This document shows, piece after piece, positions 13,501 through 27,800 of a stretch of DNA of 64,000 bases (positions within the stretch are counted from its first letter, which is position 1; the number at the start of each line of letters is the position of its first letter). Below the pieces are notes generated by a model that had not been told where the DNA came from, searched no databases, and saw nothing but the letters and a program-made list of their open reading frames with translations. The stretch is from Schistosoma haematobium. Its lineage: Eukaryota > Platyhelminthes > Trematoda > Strigeidida > Schistosomatidae. The stretch spans positions 13,757,501 to 13,821,500 of the forward strand of contig NC_067201.1 in the NCBI RefSeq assembly GCF_000699445.3. The letters run 5' to 3'. Both the position numbers and the translations under genes were made by a program.

Positions 13501-16500
13501 AAGCTAGACACCCATCGAAGACCAATGAGCAATGAACAACTGCTTTCCCTTATAATGAAATCATACGGTCACAAGCGATGAATTTTAAGAAAGATTACTG
13601 AAGCACTAGTGAAAATCCTCAACCGATTGCAGTTTAATCATGTTGCATGTGAGATCTTTTTCTACACTAGAGATTGATAACCACAATGTTTCAAACTGTT
13701 AGAATTCGAATCCCAACTCACTGATCTAAATAAGGAGCGTACACATCTAGCTCTGGAGAACTCCAGTTCTATCTCTAATGAGTGGCATTGCTTTGCATTG
13801 CCAACAACAACTAAAAAGAAACAGGTGTTTACAATTGCCTAATTTAGTAATCAACCTAAAATCAGTTTGTACTGTAAACTTACATTGATTGGTTAATCAA
13901 TTAGTGATTGTCACGTTTGGAATACTGACCTCCTTATAGAGAATGAAATACAGTATAATTAACTATTCTCAACTGCCAAACCAGGACAGTGAATGAACAA
14001 TGATACAGGGATCCGTTTATTCAACAATAACAACAAGTTCATTCACTGGTACAACGATATTAGCAGGATACCAATTACAATTGTCTAAACAACAATAATA
14101 GGATTAAATGTCCTAATTTCGTTGGATATTCTCGCTGACTCGGGATTCCAACTGCAAATCGCACATGACACAATCACGGACGATCACAAAATGGTGATAC
14201 TAGCACCATAAAACGGAATGTTGGTACGACCAAACAAGATGAAAGGCTCAACATCTCATCTCTTTTGACAGTGAACGATTTTGTTTGTTTAATCCTTCGT
14301 GCTGATCGAATTACATCGATCAAGTTGCAATGCAGCTATTAGTTACTGTGTATTAGTGTCAAATCTCGGACACTGTACATCATAAGATCAACCATTTAAC
14401 ATCAAAGAGTAATGTAAACTATTTCAAATGAATGTCACTTCACTGTGAAATTCATCTTTGAAACTCATTTCACTTTCCCTCCCTCTCTCTCTCTATATAT
14501 ATATAAGATCAATTGTATTGAACATATTGTTAAAAATTTCCGCTAATAGTTAATTCTAGTCATATTTATGATCTTCACCTATTTCTTTATTCAAATAAAT
14601 TTATTTTCATGTTTAGCGTTCCAAAACTACAAAATAAAAAGTTATTCGCCTTCCCTTATACCTTTGTGCAATTCCCTGAGGATCCCGAGAATAGTAATAA
14701 TAATGATAACAGTAATGACAATGGTGTTAGTAGTGACAATCATCTTGGTCAAACTGAAACCAACTCCTCTGATTTAATGAATTTATCGTCAGCATCAAAC
14801 GATATTATGGCTACACAAAGGTCAAATACAAAGTTTTCTCCCAATAATACTGATCATAATCATGGAGATAATGATATTCATGGTAATGTTAATAATAATG
14901 CCAAGTTTATTACCATTTCACAAAACAATTTCGTAAGTTATAAAAACAAGTATTGCGTATATATATATTCTATTGTCCCTTATATATATATATATCCAGC
15001 CTGCTGGTCTCGAAGTTGCGCATCTACTGCGTCTTTCATCCAACTCAGCAACACTCTGTTGAAAACGTTTCCTGGTACTGATAGTAGTGTGATTCCTCTG
15101 TAGTTTCCACATTTACTCAGATCTCCTTTCTTTGCTATCGTAATGAAGTGTCCTTCTTTACAGTCCGTTGGCACTTGTTCTTCTTCCCAAATCTCCCTGA
15201 ATAGAGCGTGAATCACGTTTCCAATTACCTCTATGTCTGACTTCAGAGATTCAGTTGGTATATTGTCAGGTCCTTCTGCTTTCTCACTCTTGATTTGTCT
15301 GATGGCCATCCTGGCTTCTTCTGTCGTTTGTGGAGTGACATCTATATGAAGATCTGTGTGTTGCTTCGATGTCCAGTGTTTTCAGCGAAGCTGGTCTATT
15401 CTCGAGTTCCTCGAAGTATTTTACCCATCTGTTCCTTTGTTCTTGAATCTCGGTGATTGGTTTGCCTTCCTTGTCCTTGATTTACTTGGTTCACTATATT
15501 TACCTGTTAGTTTCTTCGTTTTGTCATATAGCTGTCTCATATTTCCTTCCCTTGAAGCTTTTTCCTCTGTCTTTGCTAGCTCTTTCACGTATTCTTGTTG
15601 TCAGCTCTAATATCTCTTTTCACCTTCTTGTTTCCTTCTGCATATTGCTCTTGCGCCTTGTTCGACTGTTGTTTTTTGGTGTCTTATTGTTCTTCCTCTC
15701 TTAAATCGTTTCCAGGGTTTTTATAGAGATCCATTCCTGAATTTTTTATTGATGCAAATATGATCGATGTAGTTCACCGTAGTGTGGTGCGGTGAGATAT
15801 ATCTAGCTTTGTGTATGAGTTTGTGTGGGAATATTTTGCCGCCTATGACCAATTTGTTAAATGCAGATAGGTTTGCAAATCTCTCCCGATTTTCATTTCT
15901 CTCTCCCAGTCCATGTCGTACCGTGATATCTTCATATCCGGTATTGTCCATTTCGACTTTGGTGTTTAGGTCTCCCATCAGGATGGTGAGTTTCTTTCTT
16001 GGGCACTTCTCTATGGGTGATTGTAGCCTATTGTATAACTGATCTCTATCGTCGTCATTGCTATCATTGTTGGGTGAATAACACCGGACAACATTCACTG
16101 TAATTCCCTCCTTTGTTTTGAATGATGTCTAGATGGTTCTGGATCCGTGAGATCCCCATCCTACAAGTGCGTTTCGTGCCACTTTGGACAGCATTAGAGC
16201 AACTTCCTGAATGTTTGTAGCATTTTTCTCTTCGTGATCGGAGTACAGCAGCATCTCTCCCGTATCCAGCCTTTGCTGTTCAGCTCGGGTCCAATAGTTT
16301 TTGCTGATTCCGAGTACTGCCAAGTTGTATCTCCTCATTACCTCAGCTATTTGATTGGTCCTTCCGGTCTTCTATATTGTCCGGACGTTCCATGTATCTA
16401 TATTGATTGTTGCTCTGGTTGTTAAAAGGGGCATCGGCCTTGTGATCGAAGAGTCTCGGCTTTCATTATGAGGTGTCATAATTCTTCCCTCAACTCTGAG

Positions 16501-19500
16501 GGTTTAATTTGCTTAATCTGGTTGGCGTTTTTTAGCAAGATTTTTTTCTACAGGATGGGGTTGCCGACCCCATGCTTAACCTTCCTCCTTTACCTGGGCT
16601 TGGGACCGGCAGTAACTCTAGAAGGGCTACAGGAGGAGTTAAAAGTAGTGTAGAAAGAATTAAGTAGATTCATCTATATTATGTCTTTCTTTCTTCAGTT
16701 AGCCCATAGTGAACTCATTCGATAAGAATAAAATGTCTAGTCCAGCCTCCTCTACAGTTAAACTGACCTTGTGAAGGCAGTTATTGTGGATGTACAACCA
16801 AGCAAATACATCATATTATTTTCATGAACATTACCCCTTATGGTTGATCAAGGGAAAAAAGAGAACAGTAAGAAGCTATGTTTTGGCATACTTAGTAGAT
16901 AGCGGTCACCATATCAAAACGAAGTTAGCTTTTAGATTCGTTTACAGAATTCCGTAGAATTTATCTCATATTTTTCAGACTTCGTCTTTTACATACAACC
17001 GAACCCATTATTATACACATCAATAAACCTAATCTTTGTACACAGAAAAAGTTTGTTCAGCTTTTTAATTCACCGTCTCCTTCTTTTCCTCAGTTACTAT
17101 ATTTCTCAAAATTTTTAATTATGTCCCATAATAATTTTATAACTTTATTTAAAGTGATCTACCTGCCCTAATAGGCTGATTGGTCACCTACTATTCTTTG
17201 CATCAACTGTATTAATTACAAATTTCTTATTTTACAAGTAATACTAAACATATCTACTCGACTATTCAATTCCAAACTTGATTTTTACTCTAACGCAACG
17301 ATATTTTTTGCCTAACTGATTATGTAATCGTATAGTTAGATCGGTTACACATTTCACATCTATTGAGCTGCTCACTGATTACTATTTTAGGGAGAACTTT
17401 GTTAAATTGATCAACCATCATTTGTTTGATACTGATTTCATTTATCCTTAACTGTAAAGCTTACATATATATATAACTGTAGAGCTTTGAGATGAGGATT
17501 TAACTGAAAAGAAATACTTCTTCAATCAAATTGTGTTTTTAACGCCTTAATAGAAATATTTAATAATCAATAATTTACTTTTCAGTCTAATGATACATCG
17601 TTTTCAAATGATCATAGTGGGCCACTTTTATCAACAACTACATTAGAAGTTCTTCGTTTGATCGGTAAGTACATTCATATTTATCTTTTCTCATTGAATA
17701 TGATTATTTCTAGCTATTTACTCTCATGGTTAAAACGATACATCAGTTAGAAAGGGACATTCTTTGAAAAGCACTCAACACTTCAATTTTTTAACTTTTC
17801 CTAACATTTTTAATTGACGACTGAACGCCATATTTAGTTTATGACATTTTTACTCTCATTGCATAGTGAAAAATCACTTGTTTTATCGTAATTTACTGAG
17901 TTGTGCGATTAAATCTGCATTGTACATTTTCTTATTTCTTACAAACTACTTATTTCTGAAATAAGTACATCATTTTTGATTCAAATATACACTAAAATGT
18001 TCCTCTTATTTGGAGCCTCAAGGAGATTAAACCTATCGAACAACATTATTTGACAAAATACCTTTCGATACAGTTATTTATATACAACAAAAGAAAACAT
18101 TGATACATGAGGTTTCATTAGGACATGTTGCAGAGAATAAAGCAAGATACAGATGAAGAAGTATACCTAACAACCACCTACTTCGATGAGCGACGCATAT
18201 ATATCCAGAATTAGGTTGGAATATAGCTAGAATGGACAGACCAAAATGCGACGTCAATCTATGTATTCATCGAATATTGGTCTGAGTCATGTTCATCGAT
18301 CTAGACTACCATATTGGGTTTCACGTAATAACTGCGATGAGTGACTGGAGATTTTAGATGACACAGCACAAAATCGTTCACAGTCTTTATCTCACTCACT
18401 ATCTTTAATTTTAATATTTCTTCATACATGCTTTCCCAGTTTGCCTTTTGAAACCATATTCCAAGATCTGGTATTTCTTTCTATAGTTGATACCACATTA
18501 CTTCTCACTCTTGTTGTATTCACCTCGTCGTGTTAATCTTAATCCGACTCACATCCTTACCACACTCCGTGTTAATTATGTTTTTTCTGTCAGTCTATCG
18601 GTTCACCTATTCGCTATTAAAATTCTCTCCGAACCACAAATTACCTACATCTAAAACGTAAGTGACAAAATTCCTCATCTGGTATGGATTCCGTATCTTC
18701 AGGACGATCGTTGGAGAAAAAGCTTATTTTTCACTTCGTGAAATTGGTCACTCTGGTTCTCAACAGAAGCTATCTTTCTGACGTGGCGTTTGGGTTTCCC
18801 TATTGTGATGACCTGATGATGCTGTATTTAGCTGAAACACATTTTGCATGAAATTATACCACATTTTGTAGGTTAGGTTGGTGGGTTATAAAACCTGAAG
18901 CAGTAAATTTATGGTACAAATGCAAAATTGTACTGACGTTTCACCTGGGCTGTGGTAATAGTATAGGGTTTCCTATGGATAACCAGCATATTCAGCGATC
19001 TCAATTCTTCACAAGTGAAAGGAAGTTAGAATAGAATTGCTCTATGAAATGTTGAAATATAACTTCCTTCAAGGATTTCCGGTTTCGGTGGTAAGGTCTG
19101 AAAAGTACAGAGCTATTAAGTTAGAAACCACTCAGAAAATGGCTATTAATGACTAACTTGTCCCATAGGTTCTACAGTTACGCTTTCAGATCGTCAATAT
19201 CACCACAAACTATGGATTCTTACTAAATCCCACAAGAAGCACTGTTCCTTCACGATGAAGTCAACCGAAATGACAGCACTGAGGCTTACTTTTCTTGAAA
19301 TTCGAAACCATATTTTTCCGTATTAAAGTCTAAAACATCTCTGTGTAGTAAGTAAGATGCTCATAATAATTAAGCTATTTTTAGAACACGTTGGTCTTTA
19401 AATGGTCATTTTAAATCTAAGTATATCGACTAGCGTTTACTTGATCCCATGAAGGTACACTACACCTTATGTTAAAGAATTCTTATGGTTATTTTGCCAG

Positions 19501-22500
19501 AGTGAATAGGATTTTGTGGGTAACTATCTTGAAAAAACAAACCTGTCATGATCATATCGATAAAATAACTGAGACAATCGTATCAAGGAACCAAGTTTAT
19601 TTAGCACGAAGACTGGAGTAGCATGTTTTTCATTTATATCGTTACTAGTCAATGTTTGAATTAGTCTGCATTGTTGATACTCAGAATTGAATATTTACCA
19701 GTCTTTGTTAGCATATGCACACCATATACAGATTGTCTTACAGCAATATAAACATTCTCGTTCAAAAACCTATTAGCTACCTGAAACCAGTAGCTCTGTG
19801 GGTAACGGGTTGAAATGTGAGGTGAAAGTTACTCCATTCCAGTGCGAATATGAAAGTCAACATTGAGATGCGGGTACATTCAACTGACAAGTCACAATTA
19901 AACAGAAATTCGCGTCTTTGGTTCCAGTATTAGCCTTATTCTATTCTAGCTATTATGTAGAATGGTATGCGATTTAAAAGGCTATTTCGTACTACTACTT
20001 TTAGTGTTACATTCAGACGCCCCACAATGGTAGTATTTCTCGAACTTAAGGCGGCATTCGACTCTGCTGATCGTGAGGTTCTATGGCAGTGTTTGTCACT
20101 GAAAGGAGTACCAAAGAAGTACATTAACCTTATAAAGGCTCTCTACTCGAACACAACTGGTCGAGTGAGAGCTTATGGCGAACTGTCATCATAATTGATT
20201 ACCTCAAGTAAGTGATGTTCGTCAGGGTTGTCTACTCTCTCCATTCTTGTTTAACTTTATCGTTGACGTGCTTTTAGAGATAACAATCTCCTCATCTAAA
20301 TTTCCAGGGGTTGAACTTCTACCGGGAGGTTCACTTGTTGACTTAGAATATGCAGATGACATAGTTTTATTTGGTGAAGACGCTGACAAAATGCAGAGTC
20401 TTCTGACCACTCTAAGCAACAATGAAAGCATGTTCGGGATGCGATTCTCTCCTTCGAAATGCAAAATGTTGCTTCAGGATTGCGTTACATCGACACCCGA
20501 ACTAGTGATAGGGAGTGAAGTAGTTGAGTGTGTCGACCGCTTCGCTTATCTTGGAAGTCTCATCAGCCCTTGTTGTCTGGTGTGTGACGAAATCTCAGCA
20601 CGGATACAGAAGGCTCGACTAGCTTTTGCCAACTTGCGTCATTTATGGAGTAGGCGAGATATCCGTCTATCAACCAAAGGACGGGTTTACTGCGCAGCAG
20701 TTCGTTCCGTCCTACTTTATGGCAGTGAAACATGGCCGGTAAGAGTAGAGGATATCCGTAGGCTACTAGTATTTGATCATAGGTGTCTTCGAAACATTGC
20801 TCGTATATCGTGGGACCATCGAGTAAGTAATGCAGTTGTTAGGAAACGGGTACTAGGTAAGGATGGCAAATAAATTGATGAAGTAGTGAAACTTCATCAG
20901 TTGAGATGGCTGGGACACGTGTTACGTATGCCCAACGACCGACTGCCTCGACGTGCTATGTTCAGTGGTATAGGAGTAGGTTGGAAGAAAGCTAGGGGCG
21001 GCCAGACCAAAACATGGCACAAGTCCATGAAGTCACTGACAAGTGGACTGAGTCGTGTTGGTAGGTGTAGACTACCTGGTTGGGGACCGCGAGATGATAG
21101 CAACCGATGGTTAGAGACCCTGAATTACATGGCTCAAAATCGTTTGCAATGGCGCAGGTGCATCCACTCTTTGTGTTCTCCCAAATTCTGATCTTCTGAA
21201 TTCTTCATGTCCCTTTTTTCCTCTTTCAAAATTTATTTCACTGGATTATACTCTTTAAATAACATCTCCAAACCCTAATCTTCCCGATTACTGCTTATAC
21301 TCTTATTACCTCTACCACTACGGGATTTGAATCGACAACTGTATCTCTGTGCTAATGTGGTGTGGCAACTCGAACTGATGTACGTACGTACGAAGTTCTA
21401 CGTTGTTACTGACTGACTGACTATCCAGAAAAGACTATTTTAGTGACAATAAGCTGAAAAAAATACTTCTTGTAAATTAATTATCGATTTGGCCTGTTGC
21501 ATTCTAGGATCCACATAACTGAGGAATTGAAGTATTCTTTTTTTTATAATATAAAATTTATACGTCTTTATATAAGGGTTGTATTAATGACCATGAAAAT
21601 AAAACAAAACTGCCTTTATTCAAAGTATATTTGACTCATATGATCAGTATGGTAGAGTTCTCATTTTATCTTACGATTAAGCTGATATTTAAAAAGATTC
21701 ACTAATATTCATTAAATTTTGTGCATTATTATGGGGTTAGGATTAATTTATAACTGTATCATCTGGTATACACTTAAAAGTATTACTGATTGATTGGTTG
21801 ATGATAGTGATCATTGAGAATGTTTCACAACCAATCAATTTCTTAATTAACATCATGAACTGATTTTATTTATACCATATATTTGAAACTGTTTCGCTCC
21901 AGTACATAACTGTCTGGTATTGTCCATTCACAACGTTTAACCTTTAGACTGCTAAGTTGCCATCCGCTGGTTTACATTTTTAAGTTCAATTAATTCTCTA
22001 TGTTGTGCGACCATCATCCAATGTCATTGGTAGGTGAGTGCTTTCGTCCCGACATGAGTGAACTCCATCGGTCATGATTTCTTACTAGGCATCTTGGAAT
22101 TACCACTCGAAATTAGTCGCTAATGTGAACATGGTGATAATAATAATAATTATTATTACTATCATTACTATTATTACTATAGACTGACACTTGGGTTCTC
22201 AATTAGCTGGTAGTTTGATTGGATTATTTTCCTTTTTCGTGCACACCGCTGTCAAAATGGACCATTTACTCGTTTTCATAAGCCTTGAATGGATTTATTG
22301 TAGTCCATGAGCCGGTCCAGTCACTTCTACGTCTCTGATGCTTGATTAACTGATCTTGTCGTGCAAAAAGGTCAAACTGTTAAGGAAGCTCTGTTATTAA
22401 TAACCAACCAGTAATTTTTACAGCTCATGTATATTTGTGGGTTACCTGATTGGCATGGTGCTTGTAGGAAGTGGTGACCTTTCCTAGGTAAATAATTCAC

Positions 22501-24835
22501 TTACTCGTAATAGCCTACTTAAACAAACATCCTTTTTACTATTTGAACTTGAAATAGTATTGGTTCTGTTTGGTTTATCCTGGCATATCAGGATTGGTCG
22601 TACTATGTGAAGTTCTTCAGGTCAGTAATTAAGTTAAATTGTGGTACTGCTTTTTTACTTTGGTATGTTTAGTGGTTGAGGATAGTTATCTGGAAATCCT
22701 GAACCTTGATTTTGTGCGAGTTGGGCGTCATCAGTAAGATACCTTAGATCTTGAAGGAATTGATGTTGTCTATGAGCTTTGAATCGGAGTCACTGTTTTG
22801 GAATATAGGATGATACTACTGATCTGTTCAGACCTCAAAATACTTAACATCAAAACATGTTGCACGCCGTGTCGAGTCACTTAGATTAGTGACTAAATTT
22901 CAACTTAATTGATAAAATTCGATTAAAACTGAAGGACAAGAGGAAACTGACATTGGTCACTGATCAGTCGATTGATTGTGTACATCAGGTTTAATAAAGT
23001 TCATAACTTCTAGGCTATAGGTAGAGTTTCAAAGGTACAGATATTCATTCATGACAATGCTGTTGTGAATTAGTTTAAACACTGGTGTTTAAGATCATTC
23101 GTTTCACATGGGAAGCTACTATTTACCACAGCTTGTTATATTGGGTTAATTAGTATTGAGAGTTTAAGGAGAATGCCTTAAGAGTGTCTATCCAAACACA
23201 TACCAGTAATCAATCAAGCCAGTAAATTATTAGTTTGTGAACTACAGAAGCACCCTATATAATTTTATTTATGGGGTGAACAAAATTCGTATTTTGGAAC
23301 GGATAAGATAACATAGACCGAAATCAATTATATTGGAACAGATAAATACATTCTTTGTTAGGTCGTTTGAGTCAATTGACAAGAAACTACGCATCTAGGT
23401 TTTGCGCTAGTTCAAACTTGTCAGCAAGGTATTCCTACAATCTTAAGATAAGTGGTGCTTCCAGTAGTGAAGCTCAAATCCTCGTTACAGTTTGTCTTGC
23501 TACCACTCAGCCATTGAGGCCACAACATACATTCTTTTTCTTTAAAACAATCCATATACATCTCATTCTCATCTATTTCTTCGGCTTACAGGTTTTGAAT
23601 GGTAGTTCAGTGGTTAGCTTATTACAAATTCGAACTCCGCTCCGTTTTGCTTGTGCGATTCAATATAGGTATCATTAATCTTTGCATATAGAATCAATAA
23701 CACAGTTATTTCAAATCATCTAACTTCTAGATCCATAAATTTCGGTTAATTAGTAATAACAAAATTAAAGAATTTAGGCAGAATCATGCAATAAAATATT
23801 ACCATTTCTCGAAAATAATTCATTATGATAGATATAGCAATACTAATAACAACACTATCATACGTTGTTATTGTACTAAACAGGAATGTTATATATACTT
23901 GTTTAAAATAAGGAAGAATTTCTTTTCTTTTTTTTGAATGGAATTTATCAAGTTACTACTGAATAAAGAAAAGGTACAATGATTACGTTCAACTAAAGTA
24001 CATTCACACCCTTTGATAAACATAAGGTCGTCCCATCTACTCTACGGATCGAATTGATGACGTAAAGTTCATATTTTCCCCCTTGACCTTGAACTTAATC
24101 CTCTCTCACTATTGACCTCTTCCAAATGTATATCGTTCTTAATATACTTGGAATTTATTACCTTATACAATTATTATTTTCATAGATTGAAATCATGAGT
24201 CAGTTGAAGCTAGACCACCATGGAAAACCTGGAAGCACTGGATGGCCGTTTCGTCCTAGTATGGAACTCCTCAGCAGTGCGCTTCCACGATCCCGCACCC
24301 CGCGGGATTCGACTGACTCATGATTTCAGTCTGAATAATATGACGTGATATTTCTCTTATCGTATTACAGTTATTTGATTTTAGTTTACTGTTTACTACT
24401 CACTATCGTAAATGATTTTCTTTTTGTAAGCATAGGAGATAATTGAACTTCATTAAAATCCTGAACCGATCTAATTTTGACCAATATTAAAAACCTGGAA
24501 GTACTGAATGTCCATTTTTTTAATTATGGGACTCCTTAGTAATACATACTCACGACCCTACTTCCAGGAGATGAAACCAGGGCCTTCGGTCTCGCTCGCC
24601 AACCCCTTTACCTCTAGGCCGGTGAGGTGGTGTCCAACGATGTTAATGTTTAAGTGTAGTCGATCCAAGATATCGAGTGACTATCTTCGATTGTTTTCTG
24701 TGAACACCTGCCTCACACACGACATGGTTAAGCTTAATTGGTCAGGGCTTCTCACTAGAACCCCGCCCGTCCAGTTTATCCAGGTTTTCGGTGGTAGTAT
24801 AACTTAGATATCTTTTTCTCTCTCTCTCTCTCTCT

Positions 24836-24880
<45 letters not shown>

Positions 24881-27800
24881 GGTGGTGGCCAGCACGAATG
24901 CGACAAATTCCATCATTCCTTTCGTTTGTTTGCAGTCGCCTTAAATCAGGGAAAATCACTTTGAATTAGTAACTACATTTCACACTCAGATTGATAGAAT
25001 TCAATGAAGACTAAGTGTAAGCATGGAATTTTTCACTATTTTTGTAGTCAGTTAGTTTTGATATTTAATCGTACAGCGGATCAGTTGTAGACTAAATAAC
25101 TTGGAGTTAGCTCCTTTATATATGACACTATGTAACATGGATTCAACTCTATGGAATAATATTAAATTCCTCGAAATTACAGATACACTTTACTAACTAG
25201 TGCTAAATAGCGTAAATGTTAGGTCCAATGTGGGTTGTTAATGTCTGCTTTCAGCCACACCACCTAAAAAAACCATTAGACTTTTCAGTGTTTGAACAAA
25301 ACTTTCCGACAAATATTATAAACATGAGGTTGGATGTAGTTGGAATTAAGTAGATAGTTGTTGAACTATGAAGCAAAACAGCACCAACTACCTTTTTTCA
25401 GTCCCATAATATTTCTGCTTCATACACTTTTTATAGCATACAATATGTATAATGCGTCCCTACATAATACTAATAAGGTATACGTATGTGTCCAGAATGA
25501 CATGTGATTGGTCAGGAATTGAAAACAGACTTATCCGGCTACATTATATAAGAGACTCTTTTATATTGTAAAATGCATCTCACTTTGATACTGCTTACTA
25601 CTCTGTATTGCATATTAGTGGTAAAGTTTTTTCTGGTCTATAACTGGTTTTCACCAAACGGTCAACATATTGAATTCAAATGTCACGTGACAGGGGAGAG
25701 AGAGAGAGAGATAGAAAGCACTCAAGCGATATCGCCTTATCACTTGAACCCAACCCAACTTTTCATGTTTAATTATTGAATACCTATTAATTTGTCTTTA
25801 TTTCTTGTTTTATTCTGTAATAGGTCGTTACTTGCAAATGATGAGACTTTTAAAGCCGATTGCTGGTGAAGTAATGCATTGTCTATGTCAAGTATTTGAT
25901 TATTATTTGTACTCTGTAAGTGGAAAGCGATTATTTAACAATAAAAAAATATTTTTTTACTCACTGAATGGTTGGCAGCAACTTGGGACAGTTTTTCGAA
26001 CCAAAGCTATTGCGCTAGCTGATGCTCAATACGACTGAGGGATTCGAGTCGTTATCAACCTCCTGTAGATATGAGGTATTGACACTGAATGATTGTAAGA
26101 GGGCAATCCCTAGTGCTTATTGAATCAGGTGGGAATCACGAATTCCCTCAAGATCGTATGCACTCGGCACAAAACCTAATAACAAGGTTTCTCATTGATC
26201 ACCTTCAAACAACTGAGGATAAAAGATATAATACACATGACTTGAAGTCACTGAAAATGGTAGTTGTATTTCAGTTTGATCGAAAAAAATGGATTAGCGC
26301 TAAAGAGCTAAACAAACATGACATTGGTTGCAAATCAGTAATTAATAATTTTATATTGAGATCCCGAACCAATTTAAGTTAGGTAACTATTCAAAACCTG
26401 GATGGATTAGACAGATGGTTCATCTTAGCATGGTACTTCTCAGCAGTGCGCATTCACGAATCTGCTACCGGAGACCAGACTTAGCATCTTCGGTCTCATG
26501 AGCGAGCGTTTAACCTATAAACAACCAAATCAAGCGCCTATGGTAGACAAGTTTAATTCCATTCAAACGTGAGTTATGCGTAGTCATCATCCATTATCTT
26601 CACTGATCACCTTCCTCAAATCCGATACGGTTAAACTCCACTAGTCACGGTTTCCCCTAGAACTCTGTAAATTTGCCCTCGAAGCTATTCCCTTGTGAGC
26701 ACATGATTATTGAAGTGTTTACGTCGTGTAGGTGTACCGTTGAGAAGTCCCATGATAGAATGAAATAGCTGTCCAATATGGTTCCAGGTTTCCAATGGTT
26801 GTTTAACTTCGATTGGTTTACAATCCCACTGAAGTTCAGCAGTCTCCGCAATCCCCATACTAATAATAACTTTATATTTTTCAGTATTTGTCTCCTTTCT
26901 GTTTAGTGTCTCAAATGTTATGACATTCTGCTGTCTAAACAGCGATTAGGGCATTTTATCAGGAATTCAGTTTGGGGTACTAATATAATTTAACTGAAAT
27001 ACGTGGAAGAGCGAAAAACTCTTCAAGAGAGGAAAATACATTACCACCATTGAATCAACTACTTCTGTGAATTCCGTGTTCGTCTTGTTGTGCTAACGAA
27101 ATATGGCAACTTGGATCGATGCATGTATGTTCATGGTCCTACGATGTAACTGACTGACTGACTATATGACACAACGAAGAAACTAACAGGTAAATATAGT
27201 GAACCAAGTAAATCAAGGACAAGGAAGGCAAACCAATCACCGAGATTCAAGAACAAAGGAACAGATGGGTAAAATACTTCGAGGAACTCGAGAATAGACC
27301 AGCTTCGCTGAAAACACTGGACATCGAAGCAACACACAGATCTTCATATAGATGTCACTCCACAAACGACAGAAGAAGCCAGGATGGCCATCAGACAAAT
27401 CAAGAGTGAGAAAGCAGAAGGACCTGACAATATACCAACTGAATCTCTGAAGTCAGACATAGAGGTAATTGGAAACGTGATTCACGCTCTATTCAGGGAG
27501 ATTTGGGAAGAAGAACAAGTGCCAACGGACTGTAAAGAAGGACACTTCATTACGATAGCAAAGAAAGGAGATCTGAGTAAATGTGGAAACTACAGAGGAA
27601 TCACACTACTATCAGTACCAGGAAACGTTTTCAACAGAGTGTTGCTGAGTTGGATGAAAGACGCAGTAGATGCGCAACTTCGAGACCAGCAGGCTGGATT
27701 CCGTAAGGATCGGTTGTGCACGAACCAAATCGTGACCCTACGCATCATTGTTTAACAATCAGTTGAGTGGACCTCGTCACCTTACATCAAATTCATTGAC

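Noticed and set aside
15356..16653. Plus-strand frames across 15.36-16.65 kb
   Set aside because: They run antisense to the minus-oriented RTE element.
25916..26038. Read-through of VPS50 exon 7 (extra residues after LYS)
   Set aside because: A consensus GTAAGT donor follows LYS and the family continues with the 27-nt exon instead.
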